A DNA stretch of 64,000 nucleotides from Rhinopomastus cyanomelas (taxonomy: Eukaryota; Chordata; Aves; Bucerotiformes; Rhinopomastidae). The position numbers were made by a program, and so were the translations under genes. The first letter of the stretch is position 1, and each line of letters opens with the position of its first letter. Of this stretch, positions 21,481 through 34,200 are shown in pieces. The stretch lies in the NCBI GenBank assembly GCA_013400115.1, contig VXBP01008282.1:657858-721857 (forward strand), read 5' to 3'. Below the pieces are notes generated by a model, which searched no databases, was not told the origin of the DNA, and saw only the letters and a list, made by a program, of their open reading frames with translations.

Positions 21481-24400
21481 TGGAAAATCAGCCATGTTGT
21501 GGCACATTCTCTTGGTACACAAGCCAGAATTAGCTTTCAGAGCAGTTATTTCAGAAGCCATGTGTCAAACTACAGATTTGAATACTGAGCTTTACTAATG
21601 CTCCTCATGAAGATGTGAATAGAAGAAGACTACTGAAATACCACAAATGCCAAACAATCCTCTGTTGCAAAGAACTGTCGTAGAAAAGATAGTGTGTTGT
21701 AAGGGCAAGGAAGCAGTTCCTCATAGAGAAGCATGGCCACATGTTTTCTGTTCACCTAAATGGTGAACATCTCTTCTGGATTCCACAGTGTCTAATATGT
21801 TCATCTGCCATGCATTTGTGACTGCTCTAGCTGGACTAACATTTGACATATTTCAAACTCCAGCTGTGAACTGAAGGTTCACGCTTACAAGTGGAGCACC
21901 AAAGGCCTGACATCTCATTCTAACAGACTCAGGTATTATTGGCCAAATGGACAACTCATCTCTGTTCAGGATTAGCATAAATGTGGCTGGGATGGTCTGC
22001 TCTTGATTGCTGCATATTTTAAAGCCTGAACTAAAAGAAGTAGCTTCCAATCTAATAAAAAGTGCGTTGAAAGTTGCTAAGCAACTTCTAGAAAGCTTGC
22101 TTTTTAGGAAGTTCATTTGTTTGTTTAATTTCAGGAAAAGATTGAAAATGACTGTCTAAGCTCTGTAAATCAATAGAGAAATGCACAATGGGACATTTCA
22201 ACATTTTCTTTGCTTTCTATGTTTTGCAGTTAAATCCCTTTTAATTGTCTTGTGAAGCTTCATCAAGTATTCACCAAAGGTTATTTATGTATAAAACTTC
22301 AACAGATTATTGAGTATGCAAAGAACCAACGGAAAAAAATTAAACAGGTTTGTCATATGGTATGTGTTTATCTTAACCTTTCTTCTTCAAAAATCTCATC
22401 TACTAAGTACTTTTATCAGACACTAATTATATCCTTCTGAAAAGAATTTCTCCAACATCCTTCAGTGCCTACACCCTTTAATCATATCTCATTACATCTA
22501 CCTAATCCATCTCTTTTTCACATTGCCAGGGCTCATTAATAGTTTTAAAAGCCAGTCCTGGACATTATCTTTCCTTTCTATAGAAGTATAAATAACACCA
22601 ATACAGTTTTATTCCTGGATTTCATAGACATTTGTACTTAGATCACAAATTATTTGATTGATATTGAAAAGTCCTCTAAAAATAACTTTAAAGCATCCAA
22701 TGCATTAGCAGTAGAAGGTTATTAATCTTTTCCCAAATGGTTGTTTTTATAAGTTGTTATAACAGTGGGTCAATAGTCACTTTGAAGGCAAGCGATCCTT
22801 GACTAACATTTAGCAGATATTGTGCCTCGTAGATGTTTTATAGGCGATCCGTGTGGCACCCTGTAAACAGTGTGGGTAGTTCAAAGAATCTCTACATGAT
22901 TGTGAGTGAAAAAAAAAATGATAGGGCAACAAATGGCCTTTCTTCATTCCTCTGCTGCGTTCGTGCCTTACATCATTGCATCTGAAAAGCTTATAGAAAA
23001 TGTCTCTACTATCGTATCGACTAAAGTGAACAGATCAATGCAGAATGAATAATTGATGTGTCAGATTTTGCTTTTTTCCCCCCCAACTCCAATGGTCTGC
23101 AAACAGGCTACAAAACTCTCTACCACTTTTACCCCTTAAAATGATTTGTAAATCACTTCAGCGGATAATCCTGAGGATATAAAACAGTTCACGATTTACA
23201 GTGTAATAGTTAATTAAGTAAGTATTTATTTGCACTCTTATTTTCAGGATGAGTAGAGCTACTTTATGCTTGCTTAGCTCAGCTGAGAGTCTAAGGACAC
23301 AAAACATGCTGCATTGGTTCATTTGCAGAAGTCATAACATGTCGTTATTGTGGCTTTGAGGTAAAACCAGCTGCTAAATTTCAACCAGGAAGTTTGTTTT
23401 CCCCCTCAGTTCATCCTCAGACTTGAGATAGTGTGTTTTGGCGTACTGTAGCAGAAGACATCCATGCTCTTTGGACCTTTAGTGTCCTTGACCATTGTGA
23501 CAAACCACGAAGAGACATGCTTTGCAGCAAACACCTGTTCATGCTGTAGTCCTTAGAGGCAAGAAGAGCAGCTACAAGTTTCTGAGTTTCAGGGAGCTTG
23601 GGCTGACCACGGCAAATTCATGTCACTCTTGCACCTGCTGAATGACTAACTGTGATTATAGGGGCAGCGCTGGGGATCCATTCAGGTCCAGCTTCTAATC
23701 CAGTACTGGAAAATTCAAAATGGATTTCTTTAGTCCTTGAATCAAAAGCATTTGTAGAAGCCGGTATAAATGTGAAATTAAAAGTCATTCGCTTGCCGTA
23801 TAACTGATACCTCAACCACGTGCAGTCAGTATAACTGACATATTATTTGAATAGTTGAGCATAATCCTCAGTCATCTGTGGGTATGGTACCATTTACTCT
23901 GTTTGTAAGTGCAGTTTCTTTTCTCTAAAGAGCTGATTTATATAGGCCAACACAACATACATAAAAATACTGGGGATATAAAACCTACAGTCAGCTGGAA
24001 TTTGCCTTTGTGACCACTAATGAATTCAAGCTGAAAAATATTTTCATAATTATTCCTTGTAACACAAAATGTCATACCTAGAGCTAACCTACAGGCTATA
24101 TGTTATCTTCCAGTCTGTGAAAATATGTATGGTTTGAGATGGCTTTTTGTTCTACGTTGGAAATAAAGCAAAACTCTTTGGAACATTTTGATGTCATAAA
24201 ACTGCATATGTCTGTTTTGGGGCCAAAAAGAGACAGATTTCTTTGGTGTGTGTACTTCTCTTTCCAACCCTTTCTTTGTTTCACTCTCTCATTAGGAAAT
24301 GACTAAATAGACAAGCCAGGATATTTAGAACATTCCCATTGAAAACTTCATTAAAACTGACACATTTTTATGAAACATTTTGGCTTCAATGGAAAGACAT

Positions 24401-27123
24401 ATTTAGATGAGAAAAAAAAGTCGTATAAAGTATAACTGGTTACAAATGCAGTCAAACTGATATTCATATTCAAATCTGAACTAATATTTGTGTGGCATTT
24501 TTTTCTAGAGATACTTCAGACCAAATAATTTGAATAAACCTGAGTAATGCCAGCAGTTCTCTACCCAAAACCCAAAGCTGTTGGAAGACAAGTGTCCTCC
24601 ATTGCAGTAAGAAAGGTTTTGGCTCCACAGGAAATGAGAAGCTGCAGAGATTTCCAGTGTAGCCTTTCATCCCTGCGGTCTCTTCCATTGGATTCACCCT
24701 ATTGTGTTTAGTATAGATACTAAACACTATATATAATTTTTTACTATATATAATTTACTATATATAGTTTTTCCCCACATAGCTAAGCCTAATGATAGCA
24801 CTCTCTCTCAAAACAGTGGAAATGCTGCAACTTTTCTTCTAGTCCTGCTCTGGTTATTTTTTGGCAGGGCTCAGCACCTACCTTTGACTTGATGGCCCAG
24901 AATACTACTGATGAGCGCAGACATTGGCTTAGGCTCTGTAAAACGACAAGGTGATGTGGTGACTTTCCTGAAACTCTTATGATCCAGATGGAAAAAGTAT
25001 GTTGGAAACAGACTACATTTTGCTGGTGATGTCATGATGTCCTAAACTCAGAAAATTCCTGTGATGACATTTGTGTTGTTTGGAAGATCAGCTTGGTATC
25101 AGCCATTCTGAAATACTTTTCCAAATTACAGAGCTCAGAGACAGAGGATTGGAGCTCATCCAGTGACCCAACACGCTTGTTGTGTGAAAGGAAATGGGTG
25201 CTGCTTAGAGCTCAGTTTAGTACAGAGAGTCTTCAGGATTAGTCACTTTGACCATCAGAGACACAAAATGCAGCAAAAGCAAATTAAATTGCTGTTAAGC
25301 TTTTTAAAGGTAGAAAGAGCAGCCACAGTTGTGGGAGTGGCCAAAGCAAATCCACAGTGCCCCCTGATCAGTGATTTTCCATATCATGGTTTAAACTGAA
25401 GTGCAATAAGCACAAAAGGCAGTGGTTGACTTTTGAACATGATTTGTTTTCATTTATCTGTTCAGTGCTGACTATCTGCTCAGCCTTGCATAGAAAGGCC
25501 ATGATAAAAACTGCTCTCCTTTCTCTTCAAGAGCCTTCACAAGGTATATTAGCAAATGTGAATGCTTGCTTTTGATTTCTTTGTGTCCTTTGCAGAATGA
25601 TGAGTCTTGATGAGACATGTCATGGAAGACTCCAAGGAAATCTCCTATTATCAGGAAAATGAAAAATTCATCTTTGTTAACCCGTATACATTCCCACCCC
25701 TAAGCAAATTAACAATTCAAAATCTTGCACTAAACTTCATTAACTTTCGTCATGAATAATTCCACTGACATCTAAGCAATTGCTGTGTGCCAGGCTGAGA
25801 AGATTTGCCTTTCTCTATTGCACTTGCTTGTACGTAGGTAAATAAATCACAAGGAGCTAGTCCTCTGTCCGTGTCTGACAAAGGAACCTTGATATTCAAA
25901 GTAGTTACATAATGCTTTTGACATTTATTTGTGTTTAAAGTTATTTAAACTGGGTTCATGTTCAACTTAATTGCAACTGGAAATATTCTTAATGAGCGTT
26001 CTACAAACAGTAGATATGCTGGATGATACAACGAACTGGTACGACAGACTGAACTTAAAGCCCCAAGGAGTGTAATTAGCTACAGTAGGAATAAAATATG
26101 ATGTTCTTTAATAAGGAGAGACACACTCTAGTCTGAGACGGTGACATCTTTGCACTTCAGTAAAATCTTATATTTAAAGTTGTTAAAAAAAAATCCCAAT
26201 GTCTTTAATGACCGCGACTTGCCTGTGGACATCACGTAGCCCTTGGCTTCATTTCTCGTTAGCATTGGAGTAACCATCCCAAAACCCAGTACAACTTTAC
26301 TCACAGTAACTTGTCCAAACCATAATCGTTCATTTTCATTCTTTGGTCATAAACCAGAAAACCTGGCAAGAGGAACCTCTTTAGCACTTGAAGTGGTGTG
26401 GTAACTTAAAAGCTAATTAGCATTAATTGGCAAGTCATTTCAGAAGGTATGTAGGTTGACTTAAAGACATTTCTTCCAAAGCAGTTGCAACGTTTTTCCA
26501 TGTTGCTGCACTGTGGATTCTGTGCTTTGCATCTGACATGTTTTCTCAACTGCTGCTTTTTAACGAAAACACGAAAGTACTCGGGGGAATGTGATAAAAG
26601 CAAAAATTCTGTGATCCCTGCAAGGTAAATGACAGCATGGAAATTGCCACATCTGGATCAGAAATATTCCTTCTGTTTACCTAAATAAATACATTTAAAA
26701 ATGGGTGATTAGGATAATAATGAATTCTTCCTTGAACAGCTTCTTCTTCTTCACTGACTATTTCACTTGGCCATATGCATTTAAATTATGCACATCCTGC
26801 TTTTTTGTACTTCAAAAAAAGAAATAAAATCGTGTCTCATCCCTTTTCTATTAATATTTTGTAATTCTTTTGTCTTCATAGGAAATCACGGTCACTTATG
26901 AGTGATAAACATCCAGGAAATGACAGACAGTATTAAAAAAACCAGAATAAACCCCAGCAACAATAGTGATATTGTATAAATATTGATATTAATAATATCT
27001 ATATAGCAGCTATCTAATAGCTGAAAGGGGACTGTAAGAAAGCTGGGATAGGGCTTTTTACATGGGGGCATAGTGAGAGGACAAGGGGAAAGGGTTACAG
27101 ACTTGAAGAGGGGAGATTTAATC
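21481..27123. other. AT-rich gene desert segment
   Basis: No gene recognised. An AT repeat sits at 24726-24769 and T/A homopolymers are scattered. The part about 22790-23270 keeps several CpGs and homeodomain-like cores (AATAATTGATG near 23047) in otherwise CpG-poor DNA, so it may be constrained. Reading frames are short. Confidence 0.45.
24726..24769. repeat. Three copies of an ACTATATATA unit
   Basis: ACTATATATA begins at 24726, 24743 and 24757. The first two copies are followed by AATTT and the third by G. The block reads as a degenerate short tandem repeat of 14-17 bases. Confidence 0.75.
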
Positions 27124-27703
27124 ACAGAACATTAGGGATTGGAAGGGGCCTTGAAAGACCATGAAAGGGACCAGCTCCTTCATCATCTTTGTGGCTCTGC
27201 CCTGGATCCTCTCAAGCAGTTTTGTGTCCTTCTTGAACTGAGGGGCCCAGAACTGGACACAATACTCCTGATGTTGTCTCGCCAGGGCATAGTAGAGGGG
27301 GAGGAGAACCTCTCTTGATCTACTAACCACGCCTCTTCTGATCCACCCCAGGATGCTGTTGGCCTTCTTGGCTACAAGGGTACATTGCTGGCTCATGGTC
27401 ATCCTACTGAACACCAGGACATCCAGGTCCCTTTCTCCTACACTACTCTCCAACAGGTCAATCTCCAATCCCAATCTATACTGGTACCTGGGTTTGCTCT
27501 TGCCCAGATGCCAGTCTCTACACTGCTCTTGTTATAGTTCACTATATTTTTTCCTGCCCAGCTCTCCAGCCTGTCCAGGTCCTGCTGAATGGCAGCACAG
27601 CCTGCTGGGGCATTAGCCACTTCCTCCCAGCTTTGTGTCATCAACAGACTTTCTGACAGTGCACTCAATTCCCTCATCCAAATTGTTAATGAATATATTG
27701 AAT
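27124..27703 (-). mobile_element. CR1 LINE fragment with internal deletion, - strand
   Basis: Read on the - strand, this encodes the C-terminal part of CR1 ORF2: LLESSVGERDLDVLV, MSQQCTLVAKKANSILGWI and YCVQFWAPQFKKDTKLLERI are CR1 hallmarks (about 27180-27474). On the + strand it opens with the CR1 3' end (ACAGAACATTAGGGATTGG) and jumps within about 50 bases to ORF2. The normal 3' part of ORF2 and most of the 3' UTR, several hundred bases, are therefore missing. The upstream ORF2 part (27475-27703) is frameshifted. No functional protein is possible. Confidence 0.9.
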
Positions 27704-27705
27704 AG

Positions 27706-27915
27706 GAACAAATTCTTTCCTGTGAGGTTGGTGTGATGATGGAACAGGTTGCCCAAGGAACTTGTGGCTGCCCCATCCCTGGAAGTGTTCAAGGCCCAGT
27801 TGGATGGGGCCTGGGTAAACTGATCTAGTGAAGGTGCCCCTGCCTATGCAGGGGGGCTGGAACTAGATGATCTTTAAAGCCCCTTCCAGCCTTGATCATT
27901 CTATGATTTTATGAT
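27706..27915 (+). mobile_element. CR1 LINE fragment, 3' end, + strand
   Basis: This starts two bases after the opposed CR1 fragment. It translates to NKFFPVRL, NRLPKELVAAPSLEVFKAQ and a 3' region ending in GATCATTCTATGATTTTATGATT, the CR1 tail. The LDGAW wording marks a different subfamily from the - strand neighbour, so the pair looks like two insertions rather than one inverted copy. Confidence 0.9.
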
Positions 27916-28067
27916 TGAATATCTGTATCAATGCTGATACTGTCATACCAATATCATTATGATTATTCTTTTATAAAACATATTTACTGTTCAGTTTAGG
28001 CAAAATTTTGTATCTTTACTCATGATGGTGAAACCACTTATATTAAACGGACTTAAGTGAACAAACC

Positions 28068-28248
28068 TGGGGGATGGAGCCAGGCTCTTCTCAGTGTCAT
28101 CTAGTGGTAGGACAAGGGGCAATGGCTGTGAGTTGGAACATAGGAGGTTCCATATAAATATGAGAAGGAACTTTTTCACAGTGAGGGTGACGGAGCACTG
28201 GAACAGGCTGCCCACGGGGGTTCTGGAGTCTCCTTCACTGGAGATGGT
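28068..28248 (+). mobile_element. CR1 LINE fragment lacking its 3' end, + strand
   Basis: Matches the part of CR1 running from CCAGGCTCTTCTCAGTG through the GGCAATGG and AGGAACTTTTTCACAGTGAG segments to GGAACAGGCTGCCCA and GGAGTCTCC. It then stops without the 3' UTR or tail. Because CR1 copies normally keep the 3' end, a later deletion is likely. Confidence 0.85.
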
Positions 28249-28262
28249 TCTTTGACTAGCCA

Positions 28263-31023
28263 CAAAAAAAAGTTTATAAAATATAGAGAAAATTTCCTGT
28301 TATAAAATTGTAGAAACATAGTATTTTAATTCCAAAGTAGCAGTCAACGTGCTAAAGATGAGATTAGGTTAAAACAAACTTTATCTCAGATATAAATTGC
28401 AGTAGTACTTTTGTGTAATTGATTTTAACTTGCTAGTCATCTTGGGATTTGAAGCAAGACTTATCCTAGGAAGACATACTTCATAAATTGCATTAATGCA
28501 CTTTTTTAACAATGAAAATATTTTTTAGTGGTTATAAAGACAGCGCTTTAAATATTTTGTTTGAATGCCTTGCTTTGAAAGTGAGGTAATCACACCTCTT
28601 TGTTGAGCTGAAAATGTTCTCTTTAAATTTGGTCACAGGTCCTACAATTCAATTAATATAATCGTGCCTTCTTCTGCTGTTGAAAATGAGGCAGTTGTTT
28701 AATTAAACATGCCAGTTGTTTGTAATATAATGTTTCTGAAATACCTGTTTGAAGGAGAGGCTCAAGATTTATATCAAACATTTCAATCTGACAAGTAAAT
28801 TACGTTTCCTCTGCCATAAAGAAAGGTAAGGCAGGAAAATGGTTGCAATAGAAGAGCAACTAAGGTTTTGCACCGAGGATAAGCACACTTGTTCTCATTG
28901 CTCGGAGATATGATATGCATCAGTTTACAAAGGTGACCTTTCACACTCTAGAGATTAAAGCTTCACATTTTACCTCCTTAAAATAAGGAAATAGACATTA
29001 TTTTGAAACTCTTTTTTAATAGATAGTCGGGTCAGAGACGAGGAATGAAGTGTAAGATTTTCAATTTTAAAAGTTAGTAGAATGCAGTGTCTGTGCTAAC
29101 ATCTTTAATAAAAATGAGAATGGTGCTTTCTTTAAGGGTTTTTTATCCTCACTTGATGCCCCGGTCTCAAATTGTGATACCGTATGTCTAGGTCCTAAAA
29201 GCTGCAGGCTGTGGGAATGGTCTCTCTTGTACTGAAGCTCGTGTGATTTGCAGCTCCGTCGCTTTCTGATAGGATGCTCTGATGCTGAAAACGGAGCATT
29301 TCATGGTGTCCTACAGAATACCTGGCTCTGCTTCTGATGGCTGTGACCAGGTCATCTGGCTTGTGGTCTTCAAGATTTTACTGAAGGAACCCTGTGGTTC
29401 TTTAAATGGACCCCACATTAATTTAACCTGGTTGAAATGAAAGCACATTTGTGAAGTGGAAAGGGATTTAACCAATCTGTGTTATCGGGATGTTCAGTCA
29501 GAGCTTCCTGATGCCTCCCTGTCTCAAATCACAAAACATCTCAGCTTATAAAACATTTCATTTGAAGAGAAATGAGGGAACAGTATCAACCTGTCATATA
29601 AATCTTTTCCAAAGCCTGAAAGACTACTGCAGTGAGCTTTGATAAGCCAGCCTGGGCATAATGCTCGGACGTGTCACTGGTAACTGAAGAAACAGAAAAG
29701 TTAACTGCCTTCATCACCTCATTAGCATAATAAAATAATAATAATGTAAAAAACGTTAGCAGCAACGCTGTTTTATGCCTACACTGCAGTGTCCCTTTGT
29801 ACCAGCGTGGGGGCTGTTACGTTTCCCCTGTGAGCCGCAAGAATGAAGATGGGTATGATTTTTGCAAGGGTGAAATAGGTTGTCTGTCAGTTTGGTTCAG
29901 GCGACAGTCTGTCTGCAGTCCGTAAGATGATCTGCACAGTGCCAGAGGAAAGCAGGCAGAATTCCTGGCTTGCAAGCACAGATATTGATCTACCTTAGCC
30001 ACCTAAACAATGCCTCACCTGTTTGCCTTGTCCATACCTTATTTTACGCAGTCTAATGCTTGTTTTGTTTGACTTTTCTTTTATTTCTGTGGATCTGAGC
30101 TTTGATACACTTTGGGGAGTACATAAACACAGCGTTGTACTTGAACATCACCATTCTGCAGAGTGCTCTAGTGGCTCTGGACCACCCCTCCCCACATGAG
30201 AACAGCGCTGTTATTGAAAATTATGGGCGAGCAGCTAAGTAAGTGGGCCACATCCACGAGCGTTTGATCTATCAGACCCGTGTCCAATGACATTGAATGT
30301 GAGATGCTACTAATTACTGCACTGCGTACTCCCAGTTAAAATTTCTTAAACTGGAGCTAGTAAAAGGCTCTATTTTTATAAATTCAATTCTTTTTTTCCC
30401 CCCGGCTGATGGTTACAAGATAAACCACCGCAGCATTTAGAATCCTATCCATCTATTTTGAAAACAACTATGTTATTGTGTACTGTCTCAAGTAGGAACG
30501 AAACAGAAAACGGCATTCATTTTCCCCACTAAACTATAACATAAATATTTTACCACCATTTATTATTAGTTTGCCATTTCCTGCTGTCAGCAGTTCCAGC
30601 TTTGCCAGCAGGCACTGTGTCTCACAGTCGCATTGTGTTTAGGGAAAAAAAAATAAGACAAATACAATTTCTTAGAAAATAAATGAGCAAAATTTGCAAC
30701 CAAACCCCTCAGCTGAAGCTAAGCGAGCATTTCTTCTAAGTGCTGACACTTGGTATTATTTAATTTGCATACAGCACATTTCACTTTTGCTGGGAAACAA
30801 TTAAGTTAACGAAGAACTAAGTCATCTGTACTTTCAGAGATAATTGAACACCGCTCGATTTAGAACCGTGTTACGTTAATGCTGTGAAGGAGCAGCCTAC
30901 ATAGTGGTGAGTTTGTCAGTGGTGTCGAACGCAAGCGTGCTCTTGGCCCAGCGATACACGGAGCGGATGGATCAGCATGGAATGCAAAGCAGATCGTAAT
31001 GACACTTGGGTCATTCATAGTGC
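28263..31023. other. AT-rich non-coding segment, partly enhancer-like
   Basis: No gene. The AT-rich sequence has several CpG-containing pieces (about 29020-29300 and 30640-30990) and a short AAT repeat near 29728-29743. The piece 30640-30900 is listed separately. No transposon is recognised between the two flanking CR1 copies. Confidence 0.45.
30640..30900. promoter_or_regulatory. Candidate conserved element with octamer and HNF1-type half site
   Basis: Unique sequence with ATTTGCAT (POU octamer) at 30763-30770, an ACAATTAAG core near 30798-30805 and GTTAAC at 30805-30810. Several CpGs (CTCGATT, GTTACGTTAATG) are retained in AT-rich surroundings. This is suggestive of constraint, but there is no alignment behind it. 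Confidence 0.25.
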
Positions 31024-31025
31024 TT

Positions 31026-31245
31026 CATAGGATCATAGGATGTTAGGGGTTGGAAGGGACCCAAGAGACCATCGAGTCCAACCCCCCTGCCGGAGCAGGA
31101 CAAAGCTATCTAACACAGATCACAGAGGAACGCATCCAGGCGGGCCTTGAAAGTCCCCAGAGAAGGAGACTCCACGACCTCCCTGGGGAGTGCTTCCAAT
31201 GCAGGGACCAACTCCGGACCATTTTCTTGTGAGATGTACTTCTTA
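31026..31245 (-). mobile_element. CR1 LINE fragment, 3' end, - strand
   Basis: Begins on the + strand with ATAGGATCATAGGATGTTAGG, the reversed CR1 tail and 3' UTR. It continues through GTCCAACCCCCCTGCC and GGAGACTCCACGACCTCCCTGG, which on the - strand is the end of ORF2. Similarity fades by about 31245. Copy of moderate age, 5'-truncated. Confidence 0.88.
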
Positions 31246-34200
31246 CTTCATAAGATCATTCAACATTCAAAGGCTAAAAAAGGAAAAACCCTTTATTTAA
31301 TATTAAGTTTGTCTTGTCTGTGTCCTTTCTATGAGACACTGAAGCATGTTTCTGGATAAAGCCAGAACATCAAGAGCTTAATGCTGGGGTTTCATCCCAT
31401 TCCTTGTCACAGGAGCGTGAGTGGAGCCGTGAGTTCAGGCTTATCCCCTGTAGGCTTAGGAAGACACGCAGCCCACAACACTGACCTGGCAGGGTGAGGT
31501 GTTTGGTTTGGCGGTAGAGCTTTCTTACTTTTTTGTATTTGGAGTTGAAATGAATAATCCTTTTGGATTTCTGGTAGAGGAAATTGCAAACAAACTGGAA
31601 AATGCAGAGGTAGCCGTTGGTCAAACTCACTTATGCCTCAGCTGAGCTGAGCTGGATTTTGGAGTGAAGCCTTTGAGCTGTCCATTCCCTTTCTGGTTAT
31701 TTTCTGCTCCTTCACCGAGTTTGCTCCTGCTGAAGGTACCCAACTGCCAACACAGATAACAAAAGTCTGCAGCTTTCTGCAGAGTACCTGCACCTCGTCT
31801 ATAAAACCCTTCCCTGCAAAATTCTGCAGGTGTGCTCCAACCTTTAAACCGGAGCCCACCCTTACGGCTGAAGGGCTGGCTTAACCTCTCCCCGCTGATT
31901 CATTCTTTGGCCGCTCAGCTGGGAATATCAATTGTGATAGTAATTCTTCTTCTTCAAACAAATTGGAAGGGTGACAAATTATAGCTGCCTCTGAGAAATT
32001 TTGTAGTCAGAGAAAAAAAAGTGATTTTAAAATACATGCCTTTAAAAAAATTGAAATAAGCAATACAATTAGCTGAGCACTTACATTTTATTAGCAATAG
32101 CAAGGAAAATTAATAAGTAAATTCAATGAAAAATGATTATGTGTCACAGTATATAGTTTTTACATTGACATTTCACATAATCTGACTTTGCTGAGAGGAG
32201 AAATCACTCGTCTGTTAAAATTACTTTTTAAAAGCTGTCAAAATTGGAAAACCTGCTGTCAAAAATATGATGAGAAAAGTTTAAAAATGGTAAAGTATGT
32301 TGACTTAGACAAAAAATATTACCTTTAGAGTGGAAAACTTGAATATTGTATCATTATCTTCTACACAGATGAAAAACGTTATCTTTTTCTAAGCCGGCTT
32401 TTTTTTTTACCTTTTAGATTTATGGTTTGCATTTACATTTCAATGTGAATGGGACGTCATCCAATTTGTACTGCAGCAAGAGCTGAAAGTAGCAGGTATT
32501 TGGACATTTAGATTTTAATTGCACGTTTGAGTTTTACTACTTTTAAAAGTGATGAGATTAACATCCCTCTAGGGTGTAGTCCACCGCTCATCTACAGCCT
32601 GGTTCTGCAAACTGCCCTGTGCGATGGTTCTTGGAGTGGAGCTTGGCCGATGGCTGGCTGGTGGGCGGCCAGCAGGAAAATTCTAAGCACAGTGTCATCC
32701 CCAGCCTGCCTCTGGGCAGTGGGTTCAGCATCACCAGCAATCACAAATCCTTCTTCTCCAGTATGTCTTTGCCCTCTTTAAGGACAATTTGAAAGAAGGT
32801 GACAATTCATTCTCCATGCACATTCAGTCTTTGGCCTCTTTGTTGAGACTGCCAGCGAGGATGCCAATTAGTGCCATTCAAGAAAGCCCAGATAAGCTGT
32901 GGTAATAATGAAGTACAGATTTAGAGGGATACAATCCAAAATCATAATTAAATGGAAATGAGACAAAACAGAATCTGAAATAAGATTTGCCTAAGAACTA
33001 CAGAAGTACATCTCCCAAAGTACATCTAATTGCTGCCCGTTACTTCTTCAGCCATCGCTGCCTTTAACGTTATAGAGCCTTTAATACCGCACTGCCTTCC
33101 GTGCTGCACAGCCTTCAGCCCTGCTTTCTGGAGTAGGTTTGCTCCAAGTCACGATCCCTCCATGCACGTAGGTAAGCCTGGCTATGAGTGAAGCAGCGAG
33201 AGTCTCTGTGAGGGAACAGGGCACGTGGCAGTGAAAGTTGTGGAGTTGGTTGTGATGCCTTGATCCTTGTGCTAAAGAATCCGGGTCGCAAGTCATTGGT
33301 CGTGGGATGGGGGATGGAAGGTAAGCAAAAAACTTTTCTTTTTGCTTTACTATAACTTAAGGTATTGTGGCACTTATTGATGTTCTTTTACTTCCTCAGC
33401 AGTGTGAGTTGAAGGGAACAAAGCACTTTTGCTCTCAAACATCGTTCCTTGAAGTGTCGCTTGATGTAATCTTGCTGTTCATCTCAGATTTAATACATCT
33501 TGTAATTTATTCTTTTTTTTCCAGTTTGAAGAATGGCTACTGGAAAGTGCTAATGGCAACCTGACAAAACATACAGAGAAGCCATTCATGGTATTTCCAT
33601 GCAGTTCATGTACCAGAGTGGCCTATGTTTTCCCTTAATGTCCCTTCCAGATTTGAGCAACTCCTTACTTTTCCGCACCCAATTGCTCCCAAAATCTTAT
33701 TCCTCCAGGATTTTCTATGCAAACAATCCTTTGCAGCGCTCCTCATGGAGTCTTTCTGGCTCTCTAGCCTGCTTCTTTGGCATATTGATTCCTGTCACTC
33801 TTTTAAACTTAATTCCCACTGTGATGACTCCAAAAAACCTTTTCCTGTTGTCCAGTAAGCAGCAATGTCTAAAGGTTTGAGCATCCTCTGCTATGGCTCA
33901 CACTGACCACAGAAGTGCTTAAGAATCTTCAAACTAGATTAAACTAGAATTTTTTTTAGCAGAACGAAAGGGAATTTAGTCAGATGTGGGAGGCTGCATC
34001 CCCTGCATTTTATAATCAGCCTGACTCACTTCAGGCTGTGTGGGGGCTGCTCTTTTAGTTCATGCATACCACCACATCAACACAAGCTTCTCTGAGGTCC
34101 TTCTATCTGTCTGTCTATCTGAACTCCCACATTGTTGCTTGAGTATCTGGGTGCTTCTGGTGCATGCTGTCCAAGCCTCTTGGCACTTATTTACTGCTTG

